The notes under the pieces: generated by a model
What the model saw: the letters and a program-made list of their open reading frames with translations, nothing else
Databases searched by the model: none
What the model was told of the DNA's origin: nothing
Shown: one piece after another, positions 1-10,027 of the stretch
How positions within the stretch are numbered: position 1 is the stretch's first letter
Layout of the letters: each line of letters opens with the position of its first letter
Assembly (NCBI RefSeq): GCF_030159255.1
Contig: NZ_BSCT01000001.1
Span: 581,429 to 645,428, forward strand
DNA: 64,000 nucleotides
Reading direction: 5' to 3'
Source of the DNA: Bradyrhizobium sp. SSBR45G
Lineage (GTDB): Bacteria; Pseudomonadota; Alphaproteobacteria; Rhizobiales; Xanthobacteraceae
Position numbers and translations under genes: made by a program

Positions 1-630
1 CTGCCCTTGGCTGCGCCCCATTTCGAAGGCGTCATGTGTGCGTCGCGCTGCGGGCAGATCGGCGAGCGTCGCAAGGGCGGGCATGTTCGGCAGGATCGGC
101 GACAGATGCGCCACCGAGCCGCCCTCCTGATCCGCCGAGACCAGCAGAGGCGGCAGCCCGGCGCTCATCCGCTCTCCCTGCAGACGCGCGATGTCGGCGC
201 GCAGGTGGGCGGCGGTCCGCCCCCGCACATTGTGGTGGGTCACATAGACCCCCGCGATCAGGCCCTGTCGCGCCAGCGCCGCGGCATCCTCCGTCGCGGT
301 GTAGCCGACGATGAAATGCTGGCCCAGCACACGCGCGACATCGGGGGCGGTGCGGAACGTCTCATATTTGCGCCAGCCGAACATGAACTGCGTCGACGTC
401 AGCGCCAGCAGCGGCAGGCACCATGTCAGCACCAGCAGCCGCCCGGCAAGGCCGCGCTGCCAGCGTCCGCTCAGCAGCAGCAGAAGCGGCGCGGCCAGGC
501 CGATGATCAGCAAGGCGGCGTGCCCGGTCCCGCGCAGGCGGACGAGATAGGGCTCGTTGCTGTTGAAGGTGATGACGATGAAGAGCAGAGCAAGGATCCA
601 GAGGACGGCAGTCCTGATACGTCCAAGCAT
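1..630 (-). CDS. Glycoside hydrolase family 3 protein, membrane-anchored (5' part, runs off the left edge)
   Basis: The reverse strand is open from the ATG at 630 to the window edge, giving 210 residues with no stop; the next in-frame codon group upstream contains TGA, so this is the first usable ATG. Hydrophobic segments lie at about residues 6-23, 36-54 and 63-80, so the enzyme is probably held in the inner membrane. From about residue 95 it resembles the start of the GH3 barrel (FIVGYTATEDAAALARQGL), with DQEGG at 167-171, the hallmark of NagZ-type beta-N-acetylglucosaminidases. Those enzymes act on peptidoglycan fragments, but they lack this membrane part, so substrate is uncertain. The catalytic region lies outside the window. 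It diverges from the gene at 841. Confidence 0.75.
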   Translation of the reverse strand, partial: MLGRIRTAVLWILALLFIVITFNSNEPYLVRLRGTGHAALLIIGLAAPLLLLLSGRWQRGLAGRLLVLTWCLPLLALTSTQFMFGWRKYETFRTAPDVARVLGQHFIVGYTATEDAAALARQGLIAGVYVTHHNVRGRTAAHLRADIARLQGERMSAGLPPLLVSADQEGGSVAHLSPILPNMPALATLADLPAARRTHDAFEMGRSQGQ

Positions 631-840
631 GTGTGTGGCCGATCATTCCAAGGGAGACGGGCCCTCTGCGTAGCGATGGCGATCCGCCTGCGCCAGCGGC
701 TGATGCGGCTCTGCACGAAATCTGCAAACAAATCCTGAAATGCTGCAGACCGCCTCGTGAGCCGCTGCACGCGGCGACGTCATGGTGACTCATCGGCCGG
801 TGCGTTCTGGCCGCATCGTGCTCCATCGAGGACTCCGGTC

Positions 841-2319
841 ATGACCACCTCCGCCGAGCTGACGGCCGTTCCGGCCGCCGCTGATTCCCTCTGGCCCAAA
901 TTCGCGCTCGCTCTCGGCCTCGTCGGTCTCGCCGACATGCTGCTGTATGAGGGACGCCCGATCGGCCTCTCTCTGCCGCTCTTTCTCGCCGTGCTCGCCG
1001 CCACCGGCATCCTTGTCAACATCGCCCGGAGCACGCCGGGCCGGCTTGCCTATGCCGCGCTTCTCATCGTCGCCGGCCTGGCCGCGGTCGTCGAGGAGGC
1101 GAACCTGCTGTCGTTTCCGATCACGCTGCTCATGATCCTGTCAGCCGTTGCACTCGCAACCGACGCATCGTCTCGCGGACTCTGGCTGCCGCTCAGCGCC
1201 GCCGGGCAGTTGCTCGTCATCGGACCTTTGAGGCTGCTGCCGGACACGATCATGATGTTGCGCGCGAATGTGCTCATGCGCGCGCTGCTGATCTGGAGCG
1301 TCCCAGTGGCGCTCGGCTGTCTCTTCACCGCGTTGTTCGCCACGGCCAACCCGGTCATCGCGCAGTGGTTCGATGTCTTCGGTTCCGCAGAACGCGCTCC
1401 GGATCTCTCGATCGGGCGCGTCGTCTTCTGGTTCGTCGCATTGTCGATGATCTGGCCGTTCATCCATCTTCGCTGGCGGCAGCGCACCACCACGCCTGGC
1501 CACCCCTTGGAGCACGAGGCCGATCAGTCAGAATCTCTGCTGGCCGCGCTGCTCGGCCCCGCGACCGTGGTCCGATCGCTGATCCTGTTCAACATCCTGT
1601 TTGCCATCCAGACCGCGCTCGACGGCGTCTATCTGTGGGGACATGCTGCGCTTCCGAGCGGCGTGACCTATGCCGCCTATGCGCACCGCGGTGCCTATCT
1701 CCTGATCGTGACCGCGCTGCTCGCGGCGGCCTTCGTCATCGTTGCGGCTCGCTCCGAGATCACCGCAACCGGGTCGCCGCTCATTCGCCCGCTGATCTAT
1801 CTCTGGGTGGCGCAGAACGTGGTGCTGGTCGTGTCCTCGATCCAGCGGCTGCACATGTATGTCGAGACCTACGCCCTGACCTACTGGCGGATCGCGGCCC
1901 TGATCTGGATGATCCTGGTTGCGGTCGGCCTGATCCTCATCGTGCTCAGGATCGCCCTCAACAAGCCTGGAGCGTGGCTGATCCGCATGAACCTGCTGGT
2001 GCTCTCCCTCACCCTCTACGGCTGCGCCTTCATCAATCTCGACGCGGCGATCGCCGACTACAACGTCAGCCACAGCCGCGAGGCCGGACAGAGCGGCCCC
2101 TCGATCGACAGCGCCTATCTGGCCTGGCTGGGGCCCCAGGCACTGCCGGCGATCGATCGCGCGATGCGGCTGTCGCCGAGCAATCAGCAGCTTTTGAGCG
2201 ACCGTGACCGCCTTCTCCTGCTGCAGCAAAGCCAGATGGCGGCCTGGCGCTCCTGGAGCTTTCGCGGCTGGCGCTTGCAGCGCCATCTCGCTAAACATCC
2301 TCCGCAGGACCCCAGCTGA
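841..2319 (+). CDS. DUF4153/DUF4173-type polytopic membrane protein
   Basis: 492 residues. The ATG at 841 is preceded by GAGG at 828-831; an in-frame start 84 bases earlier lacks such support. About ten hydrophobic segments run through residues 20-430, followed by a soluble C-terminal stretch of about 90 residues. The segments HRGAYLLIVTALLAA and YALTYWRIAALIW resemble the family of bacterial membrane proteins annotated DUF4153/DUF4173, whose function is not established. Its stop overlaps the start of the following response regulator by one base (TGATG), so it is co-transcribed and probably functionally tied to the two-component system. Whether it senses, is regulated, or acts as an accessory cannot be told from the sequence. 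Confidence 0.75.
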   Translation: MTTSAELTAVPAAADSLWPKFALALGLVGLADMLLYEGRPIGLSLPLFLAVLAATGILVNIARSTPGRLAYAALLIVAGLAAVVEEANLLSFPITLLMILSAVALATDASSRGLWLPLSAAGQLLVIGPLRLLPDTIMMLRANVLMRALLIWSVPVALGCLFTALFATANPVIAQWFDVFGSAERAPDLSIGRVVFWFVALSMIWPFIHLRWRQRTTTPGHPLEHEADQSESLLAALLGPATVVRSLILFNILFAIQTALDGVYLWGHAALPSGVTYAAYAHRGAYLLIVTALLAAAFVIVAARSEITATGSPLIRPLIYLWVAQNVVLVVSSIQRLHMYVETYALTYWRIAALIWMILVAVGLILIVLRIALNKPGAWLIRMNLLVLSLTLYGCAFINLDAAIADYNVSHSREAGQSGPSIDSAYLAWLGPQALPAIDRAMRLSPSNQQLLSDRDRLLLLQQSQMAAWRSWSFRGWRLQRHLAKHPPQDPS

Positions 2320-3044
2320 TGTCACGCCCCGGAGCCCCGACCGTGTCCCCCCGTATCCTCATCGTCGACGATGACCCGCACATCAGGGAGGTGGTACGCG
2401 TGGCCTTGAGCAAGGCCGGCATGGCGGTGACCGAAGCCGCCGACGGCCGGGCCGCCCTGGTCAAGTTCACCGATGAGCGGCCCGACCTGATCGTGCTCGA
2501 CGTCGGCATGCCGGAGTTCGACGGACTTGAAGTCTGCCGGCGCATTCGCAAAACCTCGCAGGTGCCGATCCTGTTCCTGTCGGCGCGCGACGAGGAGATC
2601 GATCGCATCCTCGGGCTCGAGATCGGCGGCGACGATTACGTCACCAAGCCGTTCAGTCCGCGAGAGCTGGTCGCCCGCGTCAATGTCATCCTGCGACGGG
2701 TGGCGACAGGCGGAGGCGGCCGCTCGGCGGAGCCCGAGGAGCTGGTTCATGGCCGGCTGCGGCTCGACCCGCAGCAGCACCTGGCCCAGTTCGGCGACAC
2801 GCCGCTGACGCTCACGGCCCTCGAATTCAGCATCCTGCGCACGCTGCTGACGCGCCCCGCCGTCGTGTTCAGCCGCGAGCAGATCATGACCGCCGCCTAT
2901 CAGCTCAACATCCAGGTCTCCGACCGCACCATCGACAGCCATATCCGCAACATCCGCGCCAAGCTCGCGGCCGCGCATTGCGAGGATGCCATCGAGACGG
3001 TCCATGGCGTCGGCTTCCGGCTCGGGCGCTGCGGCGCGCCATGA
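2319..3044 (+). CDS. OmpR/PhoB-family response regulator
   Basis: 241 residues with a receiver domain (about 12-125) and a winged-helix DNA-binding domain (about 145-235). The receiver has the acidic cluster D17-D19, the phospho-acceptor Asp61 in LIVLDVGMP, and Lys110 in VTKPF. The C-terminal part (LTALEFSILRTLL, then VSDRTIDSHIRNIRAKL and ETVHGVGFRL) is typical of OmpR-type effectors. The first base of its ATG is the last base of the upstream stop, and its own stop overlaps the kinase start (ATGA). It is therefore the middle gene of a three-gene operon. A GTG at 2343 is a possible shorter start. The target genes are unknown. Confidence 0.92.
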   Translation: MSRPGAPTVSPRILIVDDDPHIREVVRVALSKAGMAVTEAADGRAALVKFTDERPDLIVLDVGMPEFDGLEVCRRIRKTSQVPILFLSARDEEIDRILGLEIGGDDYVTKPFSPRELVARVNVILRRVATGGGGRSAEPEELVHGRLRLDPQQHLAQFGDTPLTLTALEFSILRTLLTRPAVVFSREQIMTAAYQLNIQVSDRTIDSHIRNIRAKLAAAHCEDAIETVHGVGFRLGRCGAP

Positions 3045-4657
3045 TGGCTCCCAAGCCGAAGAAGAAGTGGCGGCCGTCGCTGGGACAGATCGTGTTCGGC
3101 GTCCTCGCGCTGGTGGCGACGCTGCCGCTCGTCGGGCTGTTCTTCTTCCGCATCTACGACAATCAGCTGATCCGCCAGACCCAGGCCGAGCTGATCGCAC
3201 AGAGCCGCGTGCTGGCGGCCGTGTATGCCGAGGAGGTGACGGCCCGCCTCGCCTCCGGCATTCCGCTCGGCGCCGAGATCCCACTCGAAGCCCGACCCGA
3301 TGCTTCGGACGAGGTGACGCCGATCCGCCCCCTGCTCGACCTCCTGGCCAATGATCTCTTCGTCCGCCGTCCAGATGCCCGCGAGGCGCTTCAGCCCGCC
3401 GATCCGGCCTATGTCGCGATCGGCGCGCGATTGGCGCCGATCATTCGCGAGACCCAGAAGGTCACCCTGGCCGGGTTTCGCGTGCTCGATCCGCAGGGCG
3501 TCGTGATCGCCGGTCGCGACGAGATGGGCAAATCGCTCGCCCATATCGACGAGGTCGCGGCCGCCCTGAAGGGCAAGTACAGTGCCGCGCTCCGGATCCG
3601 CATTCCCGACAAGGCGCCGCCCCCAATCTACTCGTTCAGCCGCGGTGTCGGCGTCCATGTCTTCTCCGCCATGCCGGTGATCGTCGACGATCACGTCGCG
3701 GGCGTCATCTATACCTCGCGGACGCCCCGCAACATCTTCGAGCATCTTTATGTCGAGCGCGGCAAGTTCATCGCCGCCGGGTCCGCCATCATCCTCACCA
3801 CCCTGCTGGTGGGACTGATCGTGGCGCGCACGATCACCCGGCCGATGCGCGAGCTGGTCGATCGCGCCGGTCGGATCGGCCGCAACGATCCCGCCGGATT
3901 CCGGCCGCTCGCCCATTACGGCACGCGCGACTTCGCCGAGCTGGCGGAGCACTTTTTCGCGATGGCCGAGCAGCTCGCGCAACGCTCGAACTACATCAGG
4001 AGCTTTTCGGCGCATCTGACGCATGAGCTCAAATCGCCGCTGACCTCGATCAAGGGTGCGGCCGAGCTGCTGCTCGATTCTCTGGCCAGCCGTTCCGAAA
4101 CGCTGACGCGCGCGGAGCAGGAGAAATTCCTCACCAATATCCTCGGCGACGCGGATCGTCTGGTGGCGCTGGCCCAGCGCCTGCGCGAACTGGCGCGGGC
4201 GGAGACGGTATCGACGGTCGAGCCCGGCACGGTCGCGGATGCCGTGGAGACGCTGCGACGGCGCTTTCCTTCGACCGTCATCGAGACGTCTGGCCCACTG
4301 GAGCGCAAGACAACGCTGTCCAACGAGACCGTGCTGATCGTGCTCACGCATCTGGTCGACAATGCCATTCGCCATGGCGCGCGGTACATCCGCCTCGACG
4401 CCGAGGACGGCGGCGATATCCTGGTCGTCCGCGCCAGCAATGACGGGGCTCCGATCTCGCCGGCGAACCGCGACCGCATCTTCGATGCGTTCTTTACGAC
4501 CAGGCGCGAAAGCGGCGGCACCGGCATGGGACTGGCAATCGTGCGCGCCATCATGGCCGGCCATGGCGGCGAGATCGCGCTGCTCCCGGCCGATGCCGGA
4601 GTCTCGTTCGAATTGAGGATGCCGATCGATCGTGGCCCTCGCCGCGCATCGACTTGA
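3041..4657 (+). CDS. Membrane sensor histidine kinase, partner of the adjacent response regulator
   Basis: 538 residues from the first of two consecutive ATGs (3041 and 3044). After a basic N-terminus (KPKKKW) there is a membrane helix at about 15-35, a periplasmic sensor region of about 210 residues, a second helix near 245-265 and a HAMP segment. The phospho-acceptor is His328 in LTHELKSPL. The ATPase domain shows the N box (LVDNAIRHG), a DGAPI element and the G box GGTGMGLAIV. All catalytic motifs are present. The start overlaps the regulator's stop by four bases, so the pair are cognate. The periplasmic domain resembles those of CreC-like kinases, but I am not confident enough to name it or its ligand. 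Confidence 0.92.
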   Translation: MMAPKPKKKWRPSLGQIVFGVLALVATLPLVGLFFFRIYDNQLIRQTQAELIAQSRVLAAVYAEEVTARLASGIPLGAEIPLEARPDASDEVTPIRPLLDLLANDLFVRRPDAREALQPADPAYVAIGARLAPIIRETQKVTLAGFRVLDPQGVVIAGRDEMGKSLAHIDEVAAALKGKYSAALRIRIPDKAPPPIYSFSRGVGVHVFSAMPVIVDDHVAGVIYTSRTPRNIFEHLYVERGKFIAAGSAIILTTLLVGLIVARTITRPMRELVDRAGRIGRNDPAGFRPLAHYGTRDFAELAEHFFAMAEQLAQRSNYIRSFSAHLTHELKSPLTSIKGAAELLLDSLASRSETLTRAEQEKFLTNILGDADRLVALAQRLRELARAETVSTVEPGTVADAVETLRRRFPSTVIETSGPLERKTTLSNETVLIVLTHLVDNAIRHGARYIRLDAEDGGDILVVRASNDGAPISPANRDRIFDAFFTTRRESGGTGMGLAIVRAIMAGHGGEIALLPADAGVSFELRMPIDRGPRRAST

Positions 4658-4933
4658 GGTGGCGTCGTCCGATCAAAGATGCGTCGAGGTTGCCTACAGC
4701 TCCCGGCGCCAGCCAGCCAATCCCCATCGTCATCGGATCAAGACCGGTGAATTCCGCCCCTCGATCGTTTGTATGCAAGCAATATTCTCTCCTGCGCACC
4801 GGCCGCGGCGTCCGGACCAGCATGCCGCAGATCTGCAACGCAATTCCCAAATGACTCGGGCCCGCGATCCGCGTAAGCTCCGCGGCAATTGCACCAATGG
4901 CCCGCCTTCTGCCGCGGCCTTCGGGAGACCTTG

Positions 4934-6550
4934 ATGAATTCGAGCCGTTTCGAGATCAATCGCCGCACCGCGCTTCTCACATCCGCTGCGATTGCCGCCA
5001 ATGTCGTCAATCCGTTTCGCGCGTTTGCCCAGGAGACGCCGCGCAAGGGCGGCGTGTTCAACGCGCATTACGGCGCCGAGCAGCGGCAGCTGAACCCGAG
5101 CCTGCAGGCCTCGACCGGCGTCTACATCATCGGCGGCAAGATCCAGGAGAACCTCGTCGATCTCGATGCCGAGGGACAGCCGGTCGGCGTGCTCGCCGAA
5201 AGCTGGGAGGCCACACCCGACGGCAAGACCGTCACCTTCAAGCTGCGCAAGGGCGTCACCTGGCACGACGGCAAGCCGTTCACCTCTGAGGACGTCGCCT
5301 TCACCGCCATGAACATGTGGAAGAAGATCCTCAACTACGGATCGACGCTGCAGCTGTTCCTGACCGCCGTGGATACGCCCGATCCGCAGACCGCGATCTT
5401 CCGCTACGAGCGGCCGATGCCGCTCAACCTGCTGCTGCGCGCCCTGCCCGATCTCGGCTACGTCTCGGCCAAGCACATCTATGAGACCGGCGACATCCGA
5501 CAGAACCCCGTGAACCTCGCGCCTGTCGGCACCGGCCCGTTCAAGTTCGTCAAATACGAGCGCGGGCAATATATCATCGCCGACCGCAACGCCGACTATT
5601 GGCGGCCCAACGCGCCCTATCTCGACCGCATCGTCTGGAAGGTGATCACCGATCGATCGGCCGCCGCAGCCCAGATGGAAGCCGGCGAACTGCACTACAG
5701 CCCGTTCTCCGGACTAACCATCTCGGACTTGGCGCGGCTCGGCAAGGACAAGCGCTTCATCGTCTCGACCAAGGGCAATGAGGGCAACGCCCGCACCAAC
5801 ACGCTGGAGTTCAACTTCCGCCGCAAGGAGCTGTCGGACGTCAAGGTCCGCCGCGCCATCGCGCATGCGATCAACGTGCCGTTCTTCATCGAGAACTTCC
5901 TCGGCGATTTCGCCAAGCTCGGCACCGGGCCGATCCCGTCGACCTCGACCGATTTCTATCCCGGCGCGAGCACGCCGCAATATCCCTATGACAAGGCCAA
6001 GGCGGCGGCACTGCTCGACGAGGCCGGCTACAAGCCTGCCGCGGGCGGCAGCCGCTTCTCGCTGAAGCTGCTGCCCGCCCCCTGGGGCGAGGATATCTCG
6101 CTGTGGTCGACCTTCATCCAGCAGTCGCTCGGCGAGGTCGGCATCACGGTCGAGATCGTCCGCAACGATGGCGGCGGCTTCCTGAAGCAGGTCTATGACG
6201 AGCATGCCTTCGATCTCGCCACGGGCTGGCACCAGTACCGCAACGACCCTGCGGTCTCGACCACGGTTTGGTACCGCTCAGGCCAGCCGAAGGGCGCGCC
6301 CTGGACCAACCAGTGGGGCTGGGACGACACCAAGATCGACAAGATCATCGACGACGCCGCGACCGAGGTCGATCCGGCCAAGCGCAAGGCGCTGTATGCC
6401 GATTTCGTCCGCGAGGCCAATACCGAGCTGCCGGTATGGATGCCGATCGAGCAGATCTTCGTCACCGTCATCACGGCGAAGGCGCGCAACCACTCGAACA
6501 CGCCGCGCTGGGGATCGTCGAGCTGGCACGATCTCTGGCTTTCCGCCTGA
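4934..6550 (+). CDS. ABC transporter substrate-binding protein, family 5 (peptide/opine type)
   Basis: 538 residues, a normal length for the DppA/OppA-like family. The ATG at 4934 is preceded by GGGAGA at 4923-4928. The N-terminus carries a twin-arginine signal (NRRTALLTSAA) and an export region ending near FAQE, so the protein is probably exported folded by Tat to the periplasm. The mature part has the family features GKTVTFKLRKGVTWHDGKPF and APVGTGPFKFVKYERGQY. It captures a small peptide, opine or similar substrate for the permease genes that follow at 6575 and 7555. The ligand cannot be deduced; the amine oxidase-like gene just downstream on the other strand hints at amine or opine use, which is only an inference. 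Confidence 0.93.
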   Translation: MNSSRFEINRRTALLTSAAIAANVVNPFRAFAQETPRKGGVFNAHYGAEQRQLNPSLQASTGVYIIGGKIQENLVDLDAEGQPVGVLAESWEATPDGKTVTFKLRKGVTWHDGKPFTSEDVAFTAMNMWKKILNYGSTLQLFLTAVDTPDPQTAIFRYERPMPLNLLLRALPDLGYVSAKHIYETGDIRQNPVNLAPVGTGPFKFVKYERGQYIIADRNADYWRPNAPYLDRIVWKVITDRSAAAAQMEAGELHYSPFSGLTISDLARLGKDKRFIVSTKGNEGNARTNTLEFNFRRKELSDVKVRRAIAHAINVPFFIENFLGDFAKLGTGPIPSTSTDFYPGASTPQYPYDKAKAAALLDEAGYKPAAGGSRFSLKLLPAPWGEDISLWSTFIQQSLGEVGITVEIVRNDGGGFLKQVYDEHAFDLATGWHQYRNDPAVSTTVWYRSGQPKGAPWTNQWGWDDTKIDKIIDDAATEVDPAKRKALYADFVREANTELPVWMPIEQIFVTVITAKARNHSNTPRWGSSSWHDLWLSA

Positions 6551-6574
6551 GCCGAACTCCGTCAGGATGTGGCC

Positions 6575-7552
6575 ATGCGCATCTTGAGCCTTGCGGGGCG
6601 GCGACTGGCCGCCTCGATCCCCACTCTGTTCCTGATCCTGATCGGCGTCTTTCTGCTGCTGCAACTCGCGCCGGGCGATACGGTCGACGCGATGATGGCC
6701 CAGATGGGCGGCGGCGACGCGGCCACCGCGCGCGAGCTGCGCCGCTTCTACGGCCTCGACGTCTCCGTCCCGGTCCAACTTGCCAACTATCTGTGGCGGC
6801 TGGTGCGGCTCGACCTCGGCTTCTCCGCGATCTATGGCAAGCCGGTCGCCGCTGTGATCCTGGAGCGTCTGCCGCCGACGCTGCTGCTGATGACCTCAGC
6901 CCTGTCGTTTGCGTTCTTCTTCGGCCTCGTCCTCGGGGTGATCGCTGCGCGCGGCGTCAACCGATGGCCTGATACGCTGATCTCGACCGTCGGCCTGATC
7001 TTCTACGCCACGCCGTCGTTCTGGTTCGGCCTGATGGCCATCGTGGTGTTCTCGATCTATCTGCAATGGCTGCCCGCGGGCGGCTTCGAGGACATCGGCG
7101 TGGTCAGGACCGGGATCTGGCGCGTGCTGGATATCGCCAGTCATCTGGTGCTGCCATCGCTGACGCTCGGCCTGATCTTCCTGGCGATCTATCTGCGCAT
7201 CATGCGCGCGTCCATGCTCGAGGTGCTCAACCTCGATTTCGTGCGCACGGCGCGCGCCAAGGGCCTCGACGAGACCCGCATCATCACCCGCCATGTGCTG
7301 CGCAACGCGCTGCTGCCGATGGTGACCCTGATCGGGCTGCAGGCCGGGACGATGCTCGGCGGCTCCGTTGTGGTGGAAACGGTGTTCTCGCTGCCGGGTC
7401 TCGGGCGCCTCGCCTACGAATCGGTGGTCCAGCGCGACCTCAATACGCTGCTCGGAATCGTGTTCGTGTCGGCGCTGCTGGTGATCCTGGTCAACTTCAT
7501 CACCGACTTGCTTTATGCGCGGCTCGATCCGCGCATCACGGCGGAGAGTTGA
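6575..7552 (+). CDS. ABC transporter permease, DppB type
   Basis: 325 residues from ATG 6575; an in-frame GTG at 6569 is possible, but the purine-rich AGGA at 6564-6567 is better spaced for 6575. The opening SLAGRRLAASIPTLFLILIGVFLLLQLAPGD is characteristic of DppB-like permeases, with six membrane helices. The cytoplasmic EAA loop (VRTARAKGLDETRIITRHVLRNALLP), which docks on the ATPase, is intact. It forms the inner-membrane channel with the next gene's product. It follows the binding-protein gene by 24 bases and precedes the second permease by two bases, so the four transporter genes form one operon. Confidence 0.94.
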   Translation: MRILSLAGRRLAASIPTLFLILIGVFLLLQLAPGDTVDAMMAQMGGGDAATARELRRFYGLDVSVPVQLANYLWRLVRLDLGFSAIYGKPVAAVILERLPPTLLLMTSALSFAFFFGLVLGVIAARGVNRWPDTLISTVGLIFYATPSFWFGLMAIVVFSIYLQWLPAGGFEDIGVVRTGIWRVLDIASHLVLPSLTLGLIFLAIYLRIMRASMLEVLNLDFVRTARAKGLDETRIITRHVLRNALLPMVTLIGLQAGTMLGGSVVVETVFSLPGLGRLAYESVVQRDLNTLLGIVFVSALLVILVNFITDLLYARLDPRITAES

Positions 7553-7554
7553 GC

Positions 7555-8385
7555 ATGGGCCCAGTGAAGCGCTATTTCCGCAGTCCCGCCGCGGTTCTCG
7601 GCCTCGTTCTGCTGCTGATCGTCATCGGCATGGCGCTCAGTGCCGGCTATTTCTATCCGCGCGATCCGCTGGCGCTCGCCGGCCGTCCCCTGATCTGGCC
7701 GTTCGCCAATCCGCGCTTCCTGCTCGGCACCGACAATTCCGGCCGCGACATCGCCGCCCAGATCTTCCACGGCGCCCGCATCTCGCTCCTGATCGGCGGC
7801 GTGGCCACGCTGATCGCGGTCACGATCGGTGTGATGGTCGGAGCGCTTGCCGGCTTTTATGGCGGATGGATCGACAACGTCCTGATGCGCATCACCGAGG
7901 CGTTTCAGACATTGCCGAACTTCGTGCTGCTGCTGGTGCTCGTGGCGGTGTTCGGCTCGACGCTGACGACGGTCACCATCGCGGTCGGCATCGTTGCGTG
8001 GCCCGCACCGGCGCGGCTCACGCGGGCGGAATTCCTGTCGCTGCGCAGCCGCGAGTTCGTCCAGGCCGGCCGCACGCTCGGCATGCGCGACACGCAGCTG
8101 ATGCTGCGTGAAATCCTGCCCAACGCGCTGCCGCCGGTGATCGTCTATGCCGGCGTGGTGATGGCGGTTGCGATCCTCTTGGAAAGCGCGCTCGCCTTCC
8201 TGCGGCTGTCCGATGCCAACGTCGCCTCCTGGGGCAATCTGATCGGCCTCGGGCGCGACGTGCTGCGCGTGCAATGGTACGTCTCGGCGATCCCTGGCGT
8301 CGCCATTCTGATCACCGTGCTCGCGGTGTCGCTGGTCGGCCAGGGCCTCAACGATGCGCTGAACCCGCGGCTGAAGCAGCGATGA
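7555..8385 (+). CDS. ABC transporter permease, DppC type
   Basis: 276 residues. The ATG at 7555 follows the stop of the first permease by two bases; a long in-frame extension upstream merely reads through that gene and is not used. The protein begins with a short cytoplasmic segment and a first helix ([16 protein letters not shown]), then the DppC-type motif [27 protein letters not shown]. The EAA loop ([29 protein letters not shown]) is intact. It partners the DppB-type subunit to form the heterodimeric import channel. Its stop overlaps the ATPase start in ATGA. Confidence 0.94.
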   Translation: MGPVKRYFRSPAAVLGLVLLLIVIGMALSAGYFYPRDPLALAGRPLIWPFANPRFLLGTDNSGRDIAAQIFHGARISLLIGGVATLIAVTIGVMVGALAGFYGGWIDNVLMRITEAFQTLPNFVLLLVLVAVFGSTLTTVTIAVGIVAWPAPARLTRAEFLSLRSREFVQAGRTLGMRDTQLMLREILPNALPPVIVYAGVVMAVAILLESALAFLRLSDANVASWGNLIGLGRDVLRVQWYVSAIPGVAILITVLAVSLVGQGLNDALNPRLKQR

Positions 8386-10004
8386 GTTCGTCCGAGCCCA
8401 TTCTCACCGTCGACCGCCTTAGCGTCCGCCTGCCCCCGGGAGCCGACCGCACGCACGCGATCACCGAAGTCTCGCTGTCGGTCGCCGAAAACGAGCTCGT
8501 GTGCATCGTCGGCGAATCCGGCTCCGGCAAGTCAATGCTGGCGAACACCATCATGCGGCTGCTGCCGGAGAGCGTGACCACGGATGGCGGGCGCATGCTG
8601 TTCGGCGGCCGCGATCTCTGCACGGCCACGGCGGCCGAGATGCGCCGCATCCGCGGCGCTGACATCGCGATGGTGTTCCAGGAGCCGATGACGGCGCTCA
8701 ATCCGTTGCGCACGATCGGCGATCAGATCGGCGAAGTCCTGGACATCCATACTGATCTGTCGAAAGCCGACATCAGATCACGCGTGCAGTCCCTGCTCTC
8801 CGACGTCAACATCCCGGATCCGCTCCGCGCGGCAAAAGCCTATCCGCACGAGCTGTCCGGCGGGCAGCGCCAGCGCGCGATGATCGCAATGGCCTTGGCG
8901 CTCGATCCGAAGCTCCTGATCGCCGACGAGCCGACCACGGCGCTCGACGTCACGACGCAGGCCCAGATCCTCAAGCTGATCCGCGAGCTGCAGCAGCGGC
9001 GCAAGACCGCGGTGCTGTTCATCACCCACGATTTCGGCGTCGTCGCCGAGATCGCCGACCGCGTCGTGGTGATGCAGCATGGCGTCGTGGTCGAGCACGG
9101 TCCTGCGAAACAGGTGCTGCGCAACCCGCAGCACCCGTACACAAGGCAGCTGATCGCCGCCGTCCCCCCGGTCGCGGCGCCTCTTCCGCGCAAACTGTCG
9201 GACGAGACCATTCTCGCGCTGTCCGGCATCACCAAGACCTATCGGACCGGGGGATTTCTTGGCCGCGGCGCGCGCGTCACCCATGCGGTCAGGGATGTCT
9301 CGTTGACGCTGCCGAAGGGCGCGACGCTCGGCATCGTCGGTGAATCCGGCTCCGGCAAGTCGACCCTCGCGCGCTGCATCATCCGCCTGCTCGATCCTGA
9401 TGCGGGATCGATCCTGATCGATGGGCAGGACTGGGCCCGCCTGTCGCGCGGCGAGATTCGCGGGCGGACCCGGCAGATGCAGATGGTGTTCCAGGATCCG
9501 TTCGCGTCGCTCAATCCGCGCCGCAAGGCCGCCGAGCTGGTCGCGCAGGGGCCGATCATCCACGGCACGCCCCGACACCAGGCGCTGGCCGAGGCGCGTG
9601 AGCTGTTCGAGCTGGTGGGGCTCGACCCCTCCGCCGCCGATCGCTTTCCGCACGAATTCTCCGGCGGTCAGCGCCAGCGCATCGGCCTGGCGCGCGCGCT
9701 CGCACTGAAGCCGGCGGTGCTCGTCGCCGACGAGCCGGTCTCCGCGCTCGACGTCTCCGTGCAGGCGCAAGTCCTTCGGCTGCTCACGGACCTGCGCGAG
9801 CGGCTCGGCCTGTCGATCATCTTCATCACCCACGACCTGCGCGTGGCGGCGCAGATCTGCGACCTCGTGGCTGTGATGAAGGATGGCGTCGTCGTCGAGC
9901 ACGGGCTGACCGGCGACGTGTTCGGACGCCCGCAGCATCCCTACACGCAGGCCCTGCTCGAGGCCATTCCGGGCGGCGACTTCGCCCGGACGGCCCAGAA
10001 CTAA
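8382..10004 (+). CDS. ABC transporter ATPase with two fused nucleotide-binding domains (DppD-DppF type)
   Basis: 540 residues with two complete ATPase modules. Module one (about 5-265) has Walker A GESGSGKS, signature LSGGQRQR and Walker [13 protein letters not shown]. Module two (about 275-535) has [16 protein letters not shown] and [12 protein letters not shown]. In many bacteria these are two genes, dppD and dppF; here they are one polypeptide, as is common in rhizobia. The fusion energises the importer formed by the two permeases upstream. Its ATG at 8382 overlaps the preceding stop (ATGA), ensuring coupled translation. It is the last gene of the operon and faces the convergent flavoprotein gene 23 bases away. 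Confidence 0.95.
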   Translation: MSSSEPILTVDRLSVRLPPGADRTHAITEVSLSVAENELVCIVGESGSGKSMLANTIMRLLPESVTTDGGRMLFGGRDLCTATAAEMRRIRGADIAMVFQEPMTALNPLRTIGDQIGEVLDIHTDLSKADIRSRVQSLLSDVNIPDPLRAAKAYPHELSGGQRQRAMIAMALALDPKLLIADEPTTALDVTTQAQILKLIRELQQRRKTAVLFITHDFGVVAEIADRVVVMQHGVVVEHGPAKQVLRNPQHPYTRQLIAAVPPVAAPLPRKLSDETILALSGITKTYRTGGFLGRGARVTHAVRDVSLTLPKGATLGIVGESGSGKSTLARCIIRLLDPDAGSILIDGQDWARLSRGEIRGRTRQMQMVFQDPFASLNPRRKAAELVAQGPIIHGTPRHQALAEARELFELVGLDPSAADRFPHEFSGGQRQRIGLARALALKPAVLVADEPVSALDVSVQAQVLRLLTDLRERLGLSIIFITHDLRVAAQICDLVAVMKDGVVVEHGLTGDVFGRPQHPYTQALLEAIPGGDFARTAQN

Positions 10005-10027
10005 CAACGGCTGACAAGGGCTGAACG

